From assembly GCA_052034865.1 (NCBI GenBank), contig JBPOIC010000001.1, positions 1 through 64,000 on the forward strand: a stretch of 64,000 bases of DNA. Direction: 5' to 3'. Shown piece by piece: positions 8,343 to 16,189 of the stretch. A model generated the notes under the pieces. It had not been told where the DNA came from and made no database searches. It worked only from the letters and a program-made list of their open reading frames with translations. Both the position numbers and the translations under genes were made by a program. This DNA is from JBPOIC01 sp052034865. Its GTDB lineage: Bacteria; UBA10199; JADFYH01. Position 1 is the stretch's first letter, and each line of letters starts with the position of its first letter.

Positions 8343-8418
8343 TTTATCCTTCATTCCTGATGATCCAAAACACCTCTGCACATTCATGTGGATAAAAACT
8401 TATCCGACAATGGATAAA
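8343..8418. other. Cluster of DnaA-box-like sites
   Basis: A perfect TTATCCACA box is present on the minus strand at 8387-8395. Three further TATCC-core sites (around 8343, 8400 and 8411) lie within 75 bases. There is no dnaA, dnaN or other origin gene in the window, so this may be a titration or regulatory cluster, or chance. Confidence 0.25.
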
Positions 8419-8707
8419 AACCAATCCTACTCACGATCCAAAATGAACCACCTGTTGATCTGGGCTAACAAACGTATCTTTCGATTTCACAAACGGTTTT
8501 TTTGATTTGTTTCGGATTGTTCTCGCTTACTGAATTAAAACCTGAATTTGCGTGGAGCGTCGGTGAGCAAAAATCGTTCCGCATTTATGGGGAAGGGTTT
8601 GAGGGAAGGTGTGAGGTTGTTGGAAGCTGGATTTTTTAAGATTAGAGGGGAGTGGATTTTGGGATTCTATTTCCGGTCACTGGATTGGTTCTCTACACTG
8701 ACGTTTC

Positions 8708-8765
8708 GCTCGCAAAGATGAAATCATCGCCATTGCGAGGAGCGTGGCGACCCGGCAATCCATAT
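8708..8765. repeat. Intergenic inverted repeat of the CGCTCGCAA...TTGCGAGGAGCG type
   Basis: CGCTCGCAA (8708-8716) faces TTGCGAGGAGCG (8733-8744), followed by GTGGCGACCCGGCAATCC. This matches the general look of a dispersed non-coding repeat (GTCATTGCGAGGAGCG...GCAATCC) that I know from many bacterial genomes. A partial, degenerate relative may lie at about 15204-15231. Confidence 0.5.
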
Positions 8766-8780
8766 TATGAAGGCATTTGC

Positions 8781-8807
8781 GGGCAAGGCATGCCTTGCCC
8801 CTACCGC
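8781..8807. repeat. Perfect 20-bp palindrome with CCCCTA tail
   Basis: A perfect 20-base palindrome centred on GGCATGCC occupies 8781-8800 and is followed by CTACCGC, giving a GCCCCTAC tail. Palindromes with the same GCCCCTA tail occur at 39540-39563, which suggests a dispersed intergenic repeat family. Confidence 0.5.
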
Positions 8808-8851
8808 TCAATTGAACTCAAGATTTTCTTCTGTCTCCTGTCTTCTCTTTC

Positions 8852-9100
8852 TCAAAGCAAACCTTTTTGATTCATCTGCGCAAGCTCGGTGTAGCCGCCG
8901 ATGAGCTGATCATTGATGAAAATTTGCGGGACTGTTCGCCAACCGGTTTTTTGCTTGAGCGCTTCTTTTGCCGAAGGATCGTCGACAGAAATTTCTTCGA
9001 AGGAAAGATTTTTGGATTTTAACAGGCGCTTGGCCATGTCGCAGTAGGGACAATAAGAAGTGGTATAGACTTGAATTTTAGGTTGGGCGGGGCTGGTCAT
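8852..9100 (-). CDS. grxC: Glutaredoxin 3
   Basis: Encodes 82 residues, the usual length of glutaredoxin 3. The dithiol active site TTSYCPYCDMAKRLL lies near the N-terminus, the cis-proline motif is TVPQIFIND, and the GG-Y motif IGGYTEL follows. It reduces protein disulfides and glutathione mixed disulfides with glutathione as electron donor in the cytoplasm. It is transcribed alone, towards the repeat-rich intergenic region, and divergently from rmuC. Confidence 0.92.
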   Translation of the reverse strand: MTSPAQPKIQVYTTSYCPYCDMAKRLLKSKNLSFEEISVDDPSAKEALKQKTGWRTVPQIFINDQLIGGYTELAQMNQKGLL

Positions 9101-9201
9101 GGTTTGGCTCTATCCAGATCACTCCGCTCCGTCAACTGGACCTTAAAGAGAAAAACTAAATCTGTTGATGCCCTATTTTCTTTCGGCTATAGCTCCCGCC
9201 C

Positions 9202-10329
9202 ATGTCGAATTTTACGCTTTTCGCCCTCGTGATTTCTGCCGTGGGAGCCTTGGCACTCCTGCAATATCTGCTCATGAAAAAATGGGCTGAACGCTTTGAG
9301 AAAACTCAGGAAAAAGACACCGCCCTCATCCTTATCCAGCAGCAAATCAATGGGCTGCGCGATCATGTCCGCCAGAACCTCGATGGTTCCACCAAAATCT
9401 TCGAAGAAAAAATCAATTTTTTAACCCAACAGGTCGGAGGACATCTTCAAAATCAGGGGCAGATCCTTCAGCAAAGTCATGAAGGTGTGGGAAAACGTAT
9501 CGACAATGCAGCCCGAGTTGTCGGTGAGCTTCAGAATCGGCTGGGAAAACTCGAGGAAGCCACCACCAGAATCTTCGATGTCGGTAAAGATATTGCCTCC
9601 TTGCAGGAAATTTTACGCTCTCCCAAATTGCGCGGAAGTTTAGGCGAGCTTTTTTTAGGCGACTTGCTTGGTCAGCTTCTTCCGGCCGAGCATTTTGAAA
9701 TTCAGCACAGTTTTAAAAATGGAGAAAAAGTAGATGCCATCGTCAAGCTGGGGGGGCATTTTGTGCCGGTCGATTCGAAATTTCCGCTCGAAAATTTTAA
9801 AAAATATGTCGATTGCAAGACAGAGTCTGAAAAAAAAGCGGCCCGCAAACTTTTTTTAAGCGATGTCAAAAAACACATCGATGCCATTGCACAAAAATAC
9901 ATTCGTCCGGATGAAGGCACTTTCGATTTTGCCCTCATGTATATTCCGGCTGAAAATGTTTATTATGAGATGGTCATCCGCGAAGAGGCCTTCGATGCTG
10001 AATTTTCGGTCATGGCCCATGCGATGTCGAAGCGGGTCATCCCAGTCTCACCGAATAATTTTTATGTGTATCTAAATACAATTTTACTGGGTCTTAAAGG
10101 CATGAAGGTCGAGCAGAGTGCGAAGGAAATTCAGGCTAATCTTGCAAGGCTGCAAGGAGATTTAAAACGCGTGTCCGATGATTTTGGAAAGATTGGTACA
10201 CATTTGAATAATGCAAGATCGGCTTATGAAACAGTCGATAAACGTCTCACCCGTTTAGGCGAGCGGTTTGAAACCCTCGCCTTACCTGAAGAAAAATCCA
10301 TCCATCCTGTGCTTCAGGAAGTTAACTGA
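9202..10329 (+). CDS. rmuC: DNA recombination protein RmuC
   Basis: Encodes 375 residues. An N-terminal membrane segment (FTLFALVISAVGALALLQYLL) is followed by about 100 residues of coiled coil and then the RmuC nuclease-like domain: LRSPKLRGSLGELFLGDLL, HSFKNGEKVDAIVKLGGHFVPVDSKFPLENF, FALMYIPAENVYYEMV and VSPNNFYVYLNTILLGLKGM. The G-x(n)-D-x(n)-D-S-K-F-P pattern is the PD-(D/E)XK-like core. RmuC limits recombination at inverted repeats in Escherichia coli. The next gene starts 22 bases downstream, so the two are likely an operon. Confidence 0.93.
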   Translation: MSNFTLFALVISAVGALALLQYLLMKKWAERFEKTQEKDTALILIQQQINGLRDHVRQNLDGSTKIFEEKINFLTQQVGGHLQNQGQILQQSHEGVGKRIDNAARVVGELQNRLGKLEEATTRIFDVGKDIASLQEILRSPKLRGSLGELFLGDLLGQLLPAEHFEIQHSFKNGEKVDAIVKLGGHFVPVDSKFPLENFKKYVDCKTESEKKAARKLFLSDVKKHIDAIAQKYIRPDEGTFDFALMYIPAENVYYEMVIREEAFDAEFSVMAHAMSKRVIPVSPNNFYVYLNTILLGLKGMKVEQSAKEIQANLARLQGDLKRVSDDFGKIGTHLNNARSAYETVDKRLTRLGERFETLALPEEKSIHPVLQEVN

Positions 10330-10351
10330 AACTCATTTGAGGAGGCAGTCC

Positions 10352-11164
10352 GTGGCAAATAATTACAGCTATTATATTTACGCCGTTTCCGATGCGACCG
10401 GCGAAATGGCAATGAACATTGCCTTTGGTGCCATGCGCCAGTTTAAAGTCGATAATGTCAACATCCTGCGCCGTGGGAAAATTACCGATTTAAATCGCAT
10501 TCGACAGGTCATTCTTGAGGCAAAGAAATTTCATGGGATTATTGTTCACACCCTGGTCTCGCCTGATTTGCGAAAACTCTTTCACGAAGAAGCCGAAAAG
10601 GAAGGGGTGGTGTGCATCGACATGATGGGCCCTATCCTCAATGTGCTTATGACGTATTTTAATGCCGTGCCCAGCGCTGAGCCTGGACTGAAATACCGTT
10701 TAACGAAGGATTATTTTAAACGCCAGGAAGCGATTGAATTTACAGTGAAGCACGATGATGGTCTGGGACTCGATAATCTCGAGCAGGCTGATATCGTTTT
10801 GTTGGGGATTTCGCGCACCTCCAAAACTCCTCTCTCGGTTTATCTCGCCTATCGAGGGTATAAGGTTGCAAATGTACCGATTATCGCGGACGTGCCGGTA
10901 CCTAAGGAAGTGTTGCAGATGGATCGTAAAAAAATGGTGGGCCTCACGATTGATCCTCAAAAACTTGCCCAACTGCGCGAGTCGCGGCTCATCAAGCTGG
11001 GTCGGCCGCTTTCAGAAGAATACGCCAACTTAAATAAAATTAGCGAAGAGCTCGAGTATAGTCGGAGTTTTTATGACCAGCTGACCGGAGTCCCGATGGT
11101 AGACGTGACGGATAAGGCGATTGAAGAAATCGCGAGTGAAGTGTTGGTGGCCTTAGGGAAATAG
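10352..11164 (+). CDS. ppsR: Phosphoenolpyruvate synthase / PPDK regulatory kinase-phosphorylase
   Basis: Encodes 270 residues from a GTG start with a good ribosome-binding site (GAGGAGG, eight bases upstream); longer in-frame starts inside rmuC lack one. The family features are YIYAVSDATGEMA at the N-terminus and the nucleotide-binding loop ILLGISRTSKTPLSVYLAYRGYKVANVPI. This bifunctional enzyme inactivates pyruvate-phosphate dikinase or PEP synthase by ADP-dependent phosphorylation of a threonine and reactivates it by phosphorolysis. Neither target gene is in this window, so which one it controls is open; the symbol is provisional. Confidence 0.9.
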   Translation: MANNYSYYIYAVSDATGEMAMNIAFGAMRQFKVDNVNILRRGKITDLNRIRQVILEAKKFHGIIVHTLVSPDLRKLFHEEAEKEGVVCIDMMGPILNVLMTYFNAVPSAEPGLKYRLTKDYFKRQEAIEFTVKHDDGLGLDNLEQADIVLLGISRTSKTPLSVYLAYRGYKVANVPIIADVPVPKEVLQMDRKKMVGLTIDPQKLAQLRESRLIKLGRPLSEEYANLNKISEELEYSRSFYDQLTGVPMVDVTDKAIEEIASEVLVALGK

Positions 11165-11320
11165 ATCTTCTGATTTATTCCCTTTATTCTGTCGGTTTTA
11201 GAGTGACGAAATATCGTCATTTTTCGGGCGCTTTCATTTTTTCTGAAGGTTTAAATCCAACGACTTTCCTTTCCACTAATTGGCTTGCGAGAATCTTTCG
11301 GGCAATGCTATCCCCTCCAC

Positions 11321-11366
11321 TTCAGTCGACTCGGAGTGCTCATCCGAATCGACACCTCCTGAAAGT
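11321..11366. promoter_or_regulatory. Stem-loop upstream of the kamD-like gene
   Basis: GTCGACTCGGA (11325-11335) faces TCCGAATCGAC (11343-11353), pairing at ten of eleven positions on the plus strand and fully, with one G-U, on the minus strand. Outer bases CTTCAG and CTGAAAG can extend it. It ends about 35 bases before the start codon of the kamD-like gene, so it may be a leader hairpin. No known riboswitch core (including the cobalamin box) was recognised. Confidence 0.3.
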
Positions 11367-11398
11367 ATTGGTAAACCATGATTCCTGAAAGGTAGAGA

Positions 11399-13135
11399 AT
11401 GTCTAAACTCAGTCTTGATCGTGATCAACTGGATCTTTGTCAAAAAACGGCAGAAACCGCCGTTTCTCCCGCTCTGCGTTACATCGACTATCACAGTAGT
11501 CTTTCCATTGAACGGGCCATTTTAAGGCTTTTGGGTGTTCAAGGTGTGCTGGAAGGGAAGCCTCTCGTTAATTGTCTCGTCGATGCCCTCGATCGATCTC
11601 AACTTTCCCGTGGAGCCGCTTGGTGGTTTTGCCGTGCGATGGCCCATCACGGAATCCAGACTCCTTCCAGACTGGCGCTCGCTTTGGCCAAAAAAGAGCT
11701 TGAATATCTGAATGTCCCAGAAGTCGCTCCAGAACGCATTGAATCGGTCGGCAGGGCGCTGGTATCTCAGGCCCTCGAGCAGATTCACGCCCTGGCGAAA
11801 TCCCGTCAGAATCGAAAAATCAAAGGACGCCTTCCGCACACAGGTCCTCTGCGCTACGTCATTGTGGGTACAGGCAAAATCGAAGAGGATTTTCTCCAGG
11901 CGCAAACCGCGGTTGAGCTCGGAGCCGATATCATTGCCCTGGCACAGCCTGCCCATCATGATTTTTTAGATAAAGTCTCGGAAGGAGACGGCGCTGAAGA
12001 TCACCCTTCATTTCAGAATCATCTTCGGAAAATGAGAAAGCTCCTGGATGAATTGAGCGAAACTCAAAAACGCTCGATTGCCCTGGCCTGTTATGCCTCA
12101 GGGGCCTGTATGCCTGAGCGGGTGGTGATTGCTGCTCTTGAAGGGGTTGATTATGTCTTGAGCGATGCTCTCACCCAGGTTCTTTTTCGTGAGATGAATC
12201 TGAAGCGGGCCATGACCGATCAACATTTCGCACGTCATGTAGGAGCGATGGCAGGTTTGAATTTCATGATGGGAGAAGATAACTATCAGTTAAATTTCGA
12301 TGGCCATCGCGAGTTTTCCCAAATTCTCATTTCACATCTCATCAACGTCATGCTGGCCCGTCATGCCGGACTTAGTGAACATCAAATGGTTCTGGGGCAT
12401 GCCATGGAAGTAGATCCCGGCGTGGAGGATTCTCTCCTGCTCGAAGTTGCCCAGGTCGAGCTGGTACGAGAACTTTTTCCACACGCTGCCTTAAAGCTCA
12501 TGCCACCCACGCGCTATCAAACAGGTGATGCGTTTGCTTCTCAACGCTATGAAACCAGCTATCAACTCATCGGTACCCTGACCGGTCAAACCATTCAATC
12601 AATGGGAACCTTAACTGGAAGCGATCATCCTTCGTATGGCATGGATCGCCATCTTTCCTTTCAGAGCTCAAACTATCTCTATCACGGAGCGCACGAGCTG
12701 TTTCGCGAGATTGCGTTTCATTCGAATGGAAAAATTGTTCGGTGGGGAAGACATCTGTTGGAAAGCACGCTTCGTCTGCTCAAGAAGATTGAAGGGGTGG
12801 GGCTGATGAGCAGTATCGAGCAGGGGGCGTTTGCAAATCGCCCTCGCCCGCGCGATGCCGGCCATGGGCTGGAGGGGATTTTTCAGAAAGATCGGAATTA
12901 TTACAATCCGTTTCTCGCTCCTGAGAAAAAAGAGGGGCCTCGCGAATCTCGCGATTCTGAATCGTTTTCACGACGAAAAAATCGAGGCGGTGGCGGGCAC
13001 AACAGACGGGGAGGACGCCATCGCTCACGAAGATCCGATTCAAAACCCTCGAAGTCGGAAGCATCGCGTCCAGCAAGTCCTCCCTCTGACTCATCGAATG
13101 GTTCATCCAATTCTTCACAGGAGACTTCATCGTAG
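11399..13135 (+). CDS. Lysine 5,6-aminomutase alpha-subunit-like protein with RG/RS-rich tail
   Basis: Encodes 578 residues. The first ~510 follow D-lysine 5,6-aminomutase alpha subunit (KamD) closely in order: IDYHSSLSIERAILRLLGVQG, YVIVGTGKIEEDFLQAQTA, ASGACMPERVV, SDALTQVLFREMNLKRA, GEDNYQ, LGHAMEVDPGVEDSLLLE, LKLMPPTRYQTGD, MDRHLSFQSSNY, RPRDAGHGLEGIF and NYYNPF. KamD forms the catalytic barrel for the 5,6-amino shift using PLP and adenosylcobalamin. Here the region after residue 510 is an extra 65-residue, low-complexity tail rich in Arg, Gly and Ser (RRKNRGGGGHNRRGGRHRS). The partner gene follows 86 bases downstream but has lost the cobalamin ligand, so true mutase activity is doubtful. 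No other lysine-fermentation genes are nearby. Confidence 0.85.
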   Translation: MSKLSLDRDQLDLCQKTAETAVSPALRYIDYHSSLSIERAILRLLGVQGVLEGKPLVNCLVDALDRSQLSRGAAWWFCRAMAHHGIQTPSRLALALAKKELEYLNVPEVAPERIESVGRALVSQALEQIHALAKSRQNRKIKGRLPHTGPLRYVIVGTGKIEEDFLQAQTAVELGADIIALAQPAHHDFLDKVSEGDGAEDHPSFQNHLRKMRKLLDELSETQKRSIALACYASGACMPERVVIAALEGVDYVLSDALTQVLFREMNLKRAMTDQHFARHVGAMAGLNFMMGEDNYQLNFDGHREFSQILISHLINVMLARHAGLSEHQMVLGHAMEVDPGVEDSLLLEVAQVELVRELFPHAALKLMPPTRYQTGDAFASQRYETSYQLIGTLTGQTIQSMGTLTGSDHPSYGMDRHLSFQSSNYLYHGAHELFREIAFHSNGKIVRWGRHLLESTLRLLKKIEGVGLMSSIEQGAFANRPRPRDAGHGLEGIFQKDRNYYNPFLAPEKKEGPRESRDSESFSRRKNRGGGGHNRRGGRHRSRRSDSKPSKSEASRPASPPSDSSNGSSNSSQETSS

Positions 13136-13221
13136 CCTTAACTCACTGCTTTTGAAAGTGGGATCCAGGCTTCAAAAAGCTTCACACCTCGATCTCATCG
13201 ACTCAGGAGGAAAATCTGTTC

Positions 13222-14061
13222 ATGTCTGTTAAAAAAATCAAAGACTGGTTATTTAAGGAAGAAGAGGGGCAGGGCTCCGTTCCTTCCTTAAAAGCGGATT
13301 CGCGTCACTTAAAACCCTTCGGCTATCAGGTTGGAGATGGCTGGATTCAGCTTTCTTTTATGCTTCCAGTACCTCTATCCAAAACTGCTGAGGCAGCTGC
13401 ACAGCTTTATGCTGAAAAAATGGGGCTCAAACAAGTGCGTGTGGTTTCATCCGAAGCTGTTGGATCGCGTTACTCATCGTTTGTGCTGCACGCTTCGAGT
13501 TCTGTGACGCTTGATTTGAGTCGCATCAAAGCCGTCGAGTCAGCGGTAAGTCTTCATCCGCATGAGTTTGTTTCGTATGCTGAAAAAACCTTCGGAAGAA
13601 AAGTGGCGATCGCAGCGGTATCGAATGCCCAGGATGCAGAAGCCCTTCCGATTGATTCCATTCTGAACCGCAAGGGATGGGGTGGTGAGGCCGGGCTAGA
13701 ATCGTATGCGTGTTTTCAGATACATCGTTTTTTGGATCAGCTGGAAATTCAAGGCTGGCTTCAAAAAGCGGCGGAGCATCAGGTCGATGTGCTGATCCTG
13801 CCTCAACGGCCAGACTCAAAAACCTGTACGATCAAGGCACTGAAAGATTTGTTGAAACTCGTGAAAGCCGAGAAAAAACTTCCGACGCATGTCCTCAAGA
13901 TCGTGATTGGATCCCAGATCACCCCGGACATTGCCCTGAAAGCAGGATTTGATGCAGGTTTTAGTGCAACCCGTTCTCCCAATGAGGTGGCGAGTTTTAT
14001 CTTGCAGGAGCTTGGTAAGCATTTGAGAAAAGATTCAGCCAGTTCGGCAAGTGACGTTTGA
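13222..14061 (+). CDS. Lysine 5,6-aminomutase beta-subunit-like protein lacking cobalamin motifs
   Basis: Encodes 279 residues, preceded by AGGAGG. It aligns by eye to KamE: an N-terminal dimerisation domain (VGDGWIQLSFMLPVPLSKTAEAAAQLYAEKMGL) and a Rossmann-type B12 domain. KamE has D-A-H-T-V-G, whose His is the lower cobalt ligand; here the segment is D138-A-E140-A-L-P143, so His is Glu and Gly is Pro. The second motif (SxQ in KamE) reads LPQ at 193-195 and the GG motif reads IGS near 230. In contrast the PLP-forming lysine is kept, K151 in ILNRKGWGGEAGLESY, eleven residues after the lost His as in KamE. It likely pairs with the preceding alpha-like protein. I infer a cobalamin-independent or regulatory role. 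Confidence 0.85.
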   Translation: MSVKKIKDWLFKEEEGQGSVPSLKADSRHLKPFGYQVGDGWIQLSFMLPVPLSKTAEAAAQLYAEKMGLKQVRVVSSEAVGSRYSSFVLHASSSVTLDLSRIKAVESAVSLHPHEFVSYAEKTFGRKVAIAAVSNAQDAEALPIDSILNRKGWGGEAGLESYACFQIHRFLDQLEIQGWLQKAAEHQVDVLILPQRPDSKTCTIKALKDLLKLVKAEKKLPTHVLKIVIGSQITPDIALKAGFDAGFSATRSPNEVASFILQELGKHLRKDSASSASDV

Positions 14062-14241
14062 GGAGGGATGTCGGGCTCATTCCGGATACCGGATTCCATG
14101 TAAGCTTGTGTTGTTTGAATTCCTGGAAGGTAATGGAAATTTTCCTGAGCGGTTTATTTCCTGTATTGGATTCATTTCAAAGGCAGGTTGAATCCGAAAA
14201 AAATAAACAGATTCCATGAGAATGTCACAAAGGGAGCAGGT

Positions 14242-15165
14242 ATGGCAGGAATCGGAATTGTCTTAAATCCTCATTCCAAAAAACATAAACGCGATCCGGA
14301 TCGCATGAAAAAGATGGCCTTTATTGTCGGTGATAAGGGTTCGTGCAAAGAAACAACCGACATGGACGATCTGCGCCGTGTCGCCGAAGAGTTTAAAACC
14401 CGCGATATAGAAATTTTGGGGATTGGCGGTGGTGATGGAACGAACCACGTCGTGCTCACCAACTTCATCCAGGTTTATGGTGAAAAGCCTTTACCCAAGA
14501 TTGCCTTTCTGCGGGGAGGAACCCTCAACACCCTTGCCACAGCTTGTGATATCAAAGGTTCACCCGAGAAAATCCTGTCCAATCTGATTTGCAAATATCA
14601 TGAGGACATTCCTTTTAACCTAAGGGAAATGGACATCATGAATATCAATGGCTCCTATGGTTTTATTTTTGGGACGGGAGTCATTTATCGTTTCATGAAG
14701 GAGTATTATGCAAAAAGTCCGTCTCCATTGCGGGCTGCCTGGATTTTGGGAAGATCAGTGGGTTCTGCCATTTTGAATGGGCCTTTGGCCCGCGGGATGT
14801 TTGAGCGCTATGATGCTGAGGTGACGGTTGATGGAGAGGTTTGGCCTTTTAAAAATTATTCAGCACTTTACGCAGGTTCGGTCGATCGTCTGGGAATGGG
14901 TTTTAGGGTCTTTCATTATTCGGAGGCCCCCCGAAAGTTTCATGCCGTCGGGTTTGCGCTTCCTCCCCGCAATGTTTTGCGCCATGTTCCCGGAATGGCC
15001 TTAGGTAAACCTTCTCATTGTGATGACCTCATCGAGAGACCTGCCACAGAAATGATCCTCAAGTTTAAAGAGCCTCAATATTATATTATTGATGGAGACG
15101 CCTTGGGGCCTGCGCAAGAAATTCGTGTGAGTATTGGACCTCGGCTGAAGATTGTGACAGGATAA
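14242..15165 (+). CDS. Diacylglycerol kinase family lipid kinase (DagK/YegS fold)
   Basis: Encodes 307 residues from the ATG at 14242, preceded by AAGGGAGCAGG; an ATG at 14188 would add 18 unconserved residues. The N-terminal catalytic fold has IGIVLNPHSKKHK, the nucleotide loop GIGGGDGTNHVVLTNF and FLRGGTLNTLATACD, all typical of the DAGK catalytic domain. The C-terminal half is the beta-sandwich lipid-binding part ending YYIIDGDALGPAQEIRVSIGPRL. Members phosphorylate diacylglycerol or related lipids at the membrane; the exact substrate cannot be told. It is a single gene, 180 bases after the aminomutase-like pair. Confidence 0.85.
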   Translation: MAGIGIVLNPHSKKHKRDPDRMKKMAFIVGDKGSCKETTDMDDLRRVAEEFKTRDIEILGIGGGDGTNHVVLTNFIQVYGEKPLPKIAFLRGGTLNTLATACDIKGSPEKILSNLICKYHEDIPFNLREMDIMNINGSYGFIFGTGVIYRFMKEYYAKSPSPLRAAWILGRSVGSAILNGPLARGMFERYDAEVTVDGEVWPFKNYSALYAGSVDRLGMGFRVFHYSEAPRKFHAVGFALPPRNVLRHVPGMALGKPSHCDDLIERPATEMILKFKEPQYYIIDGDALGPAQEIRVSIGPRLKIVTG

Positions 15166-15297
15166 ATATTTAGGGTTTTTCTTCCGAATTCTTTTTTACT
15201 TCCTGGATTGCTTCGCTCCCTTCGAGCGCTCTCAAAGACGGTGCGGGTGACTTGTGGTGATTCGCATTACATCTCATGCCATTTAGGCAATACAGTT

Positions 15298-16065
15298 TTA
15301 CTTCTTCAATTCTTCCATCACGATCTTCATGTCGTCCCAGACCGGTTTCTTCATATTCGGATTTCTCAATAAATAGGCAGGATGATAGGTCGGCATGAGA
15401 AGGATGCTTTCGGGTTCGATTTCATGGCCCTCGATGGCTTTGAGAGTTTGGCTTGGCCAGCGATGAAGATGGCCGCGCAGGGTGGTGATGGTTTTCTCGC
15501 TTGCAATCAGACTTTGAACGGCAACGTTTCCTAACGCGACCAAAATTTTAGGTCGGACAATCAGAATCTCTTCAAAAAGAAAAGGAGCCCAGACCTGCAT
15601 TTCGTGTGGAGTTGGTGTGCGGTTTTCCGGTGGGCGGCTTTTTACGACATTGCTGATGTAAACTTCCTCCCGCTTCATCCCCATCGCTTCAATAATTTTT
15701 GTTAAGAGCTGCCCTGCCCGACCCACGAAGGGTTCTCCTTTGAGATCTTCATCCCGTCCTGGGGCTTCCCCAACAAACATCAAACCCGCATCAGGGTTTC
15801 CCACTCCGAAAACCAGTTGGGTGCTGCCTTCGAACAACTTGCAGCGTGTATCCTCTTTCATTTTTTCTTTAAGGTCGCTTAAGCGTTCGGATTTGGAAGG
15901 AGGGGATGAGGTCTGGCTTTTTTTCGACATGGGAGACTCTTGCGGGCTAATAGGTTGAGAGTGGGAGGGTGAAGACCAAAGATAGTAAGGAATCAGTCCT
16001 GTCTCTTGTTTTATTGATAAATACTCTGTAAGCTTTTTCTTTAGTTGCGGAGAAAGTGTCTTCAT
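15298..16065 (-). CDS. Family 4 uracil-DNA glycosylase with lost iron-sulfur ligands
   Basis: Encodes 255 residues from the ATG chosen for a GGA upstream; a TTG at 16086 is possible. A low-complexity Ser/Pro/Lys linker (residues 30-60) precedes the glycosylase. Catalytic motifs are intact: LMFVGEAPGRDEDLKGEPFVGRAGQLL (motif 1) and PTYHPAYLLRNP (motif 2). Family 4 enzymes hold a 4Fe-4S cluster with the pattern C-x2-C ... K-C-R-P-P ... x15-C. Here these positions read D72, C75, S143 (VVKSRPPENR) and W159, so only one cysteine remains and a cluster is very unlikely. The enzyme would remove uracil from DNA in base excision repair. It is transcribed alone, divergently from the phospholipase-like gene. 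Confidence 0.88.
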   Translation of the reverse strand: MKTLSPQLKKKLTEYLSIKQETGLIPYYLWSSPSHSQPISPQESPMSKKSQTSSPPSKSERLSDLKEKMKEDTRCKLFEGSTQLVFGVGNPDAGLMFVGEAPGRDEDLKGEPFVGRAGQLLTKIIEAMGMKREEVYISNVVKSRPPENRTPTPHEMQVWAPFLFEEILIVRPKILVALGNVAVQSLIASEKTITTLRGHLHRWPSQTLKAIEGHEIEPESILLMPTYHPAYLLRNPNMKKPVWDDMKIVMEELKK

Positions 16066-16189
16066 GTGCATTCCACAATTATTCAATCAGTTCTTAAAAG
16101 TCCATCTTCCGGGCAAAGTGTGGGGCAATTTTTGAGTGAATATCCTCAAGAGTTTCTTATCCAATCTTCATTCCAAGGATTGAGACCTG

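Noticed and set aside
8343..8418. Chromosomal origin of replication
   Set aside because: Only one perfect DnaA box, no AT-rich unwinding repeats and none of the usual origin genes nearby; kept only as a low-confidence site cluster.
8113..8851. Open frames on the plus strand (about 72 and 119 residues) in the gap between the WYL and glutaredoxin genes
   Set aside because: They cover repeats and antisense of the WYL gene, have no ribosome-binding site or recognisable sequence, and contain the palindromes described as repeats.
11399..14061. Functional lysine-fermentation operon
   Set aside because: No kamA, kdd, kce or kal genes are nearby and the cobalamin ligand is missing, so a true lysine-degradation pathway cannot be claimed.
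14062..14241. Terminator hairpin from TCCGGATACCGGA after the aminomutase-like pair
   Set aside because: A short TCCGG/CCGGA stem exists but no T-run follows it, so it is not called a terminator.
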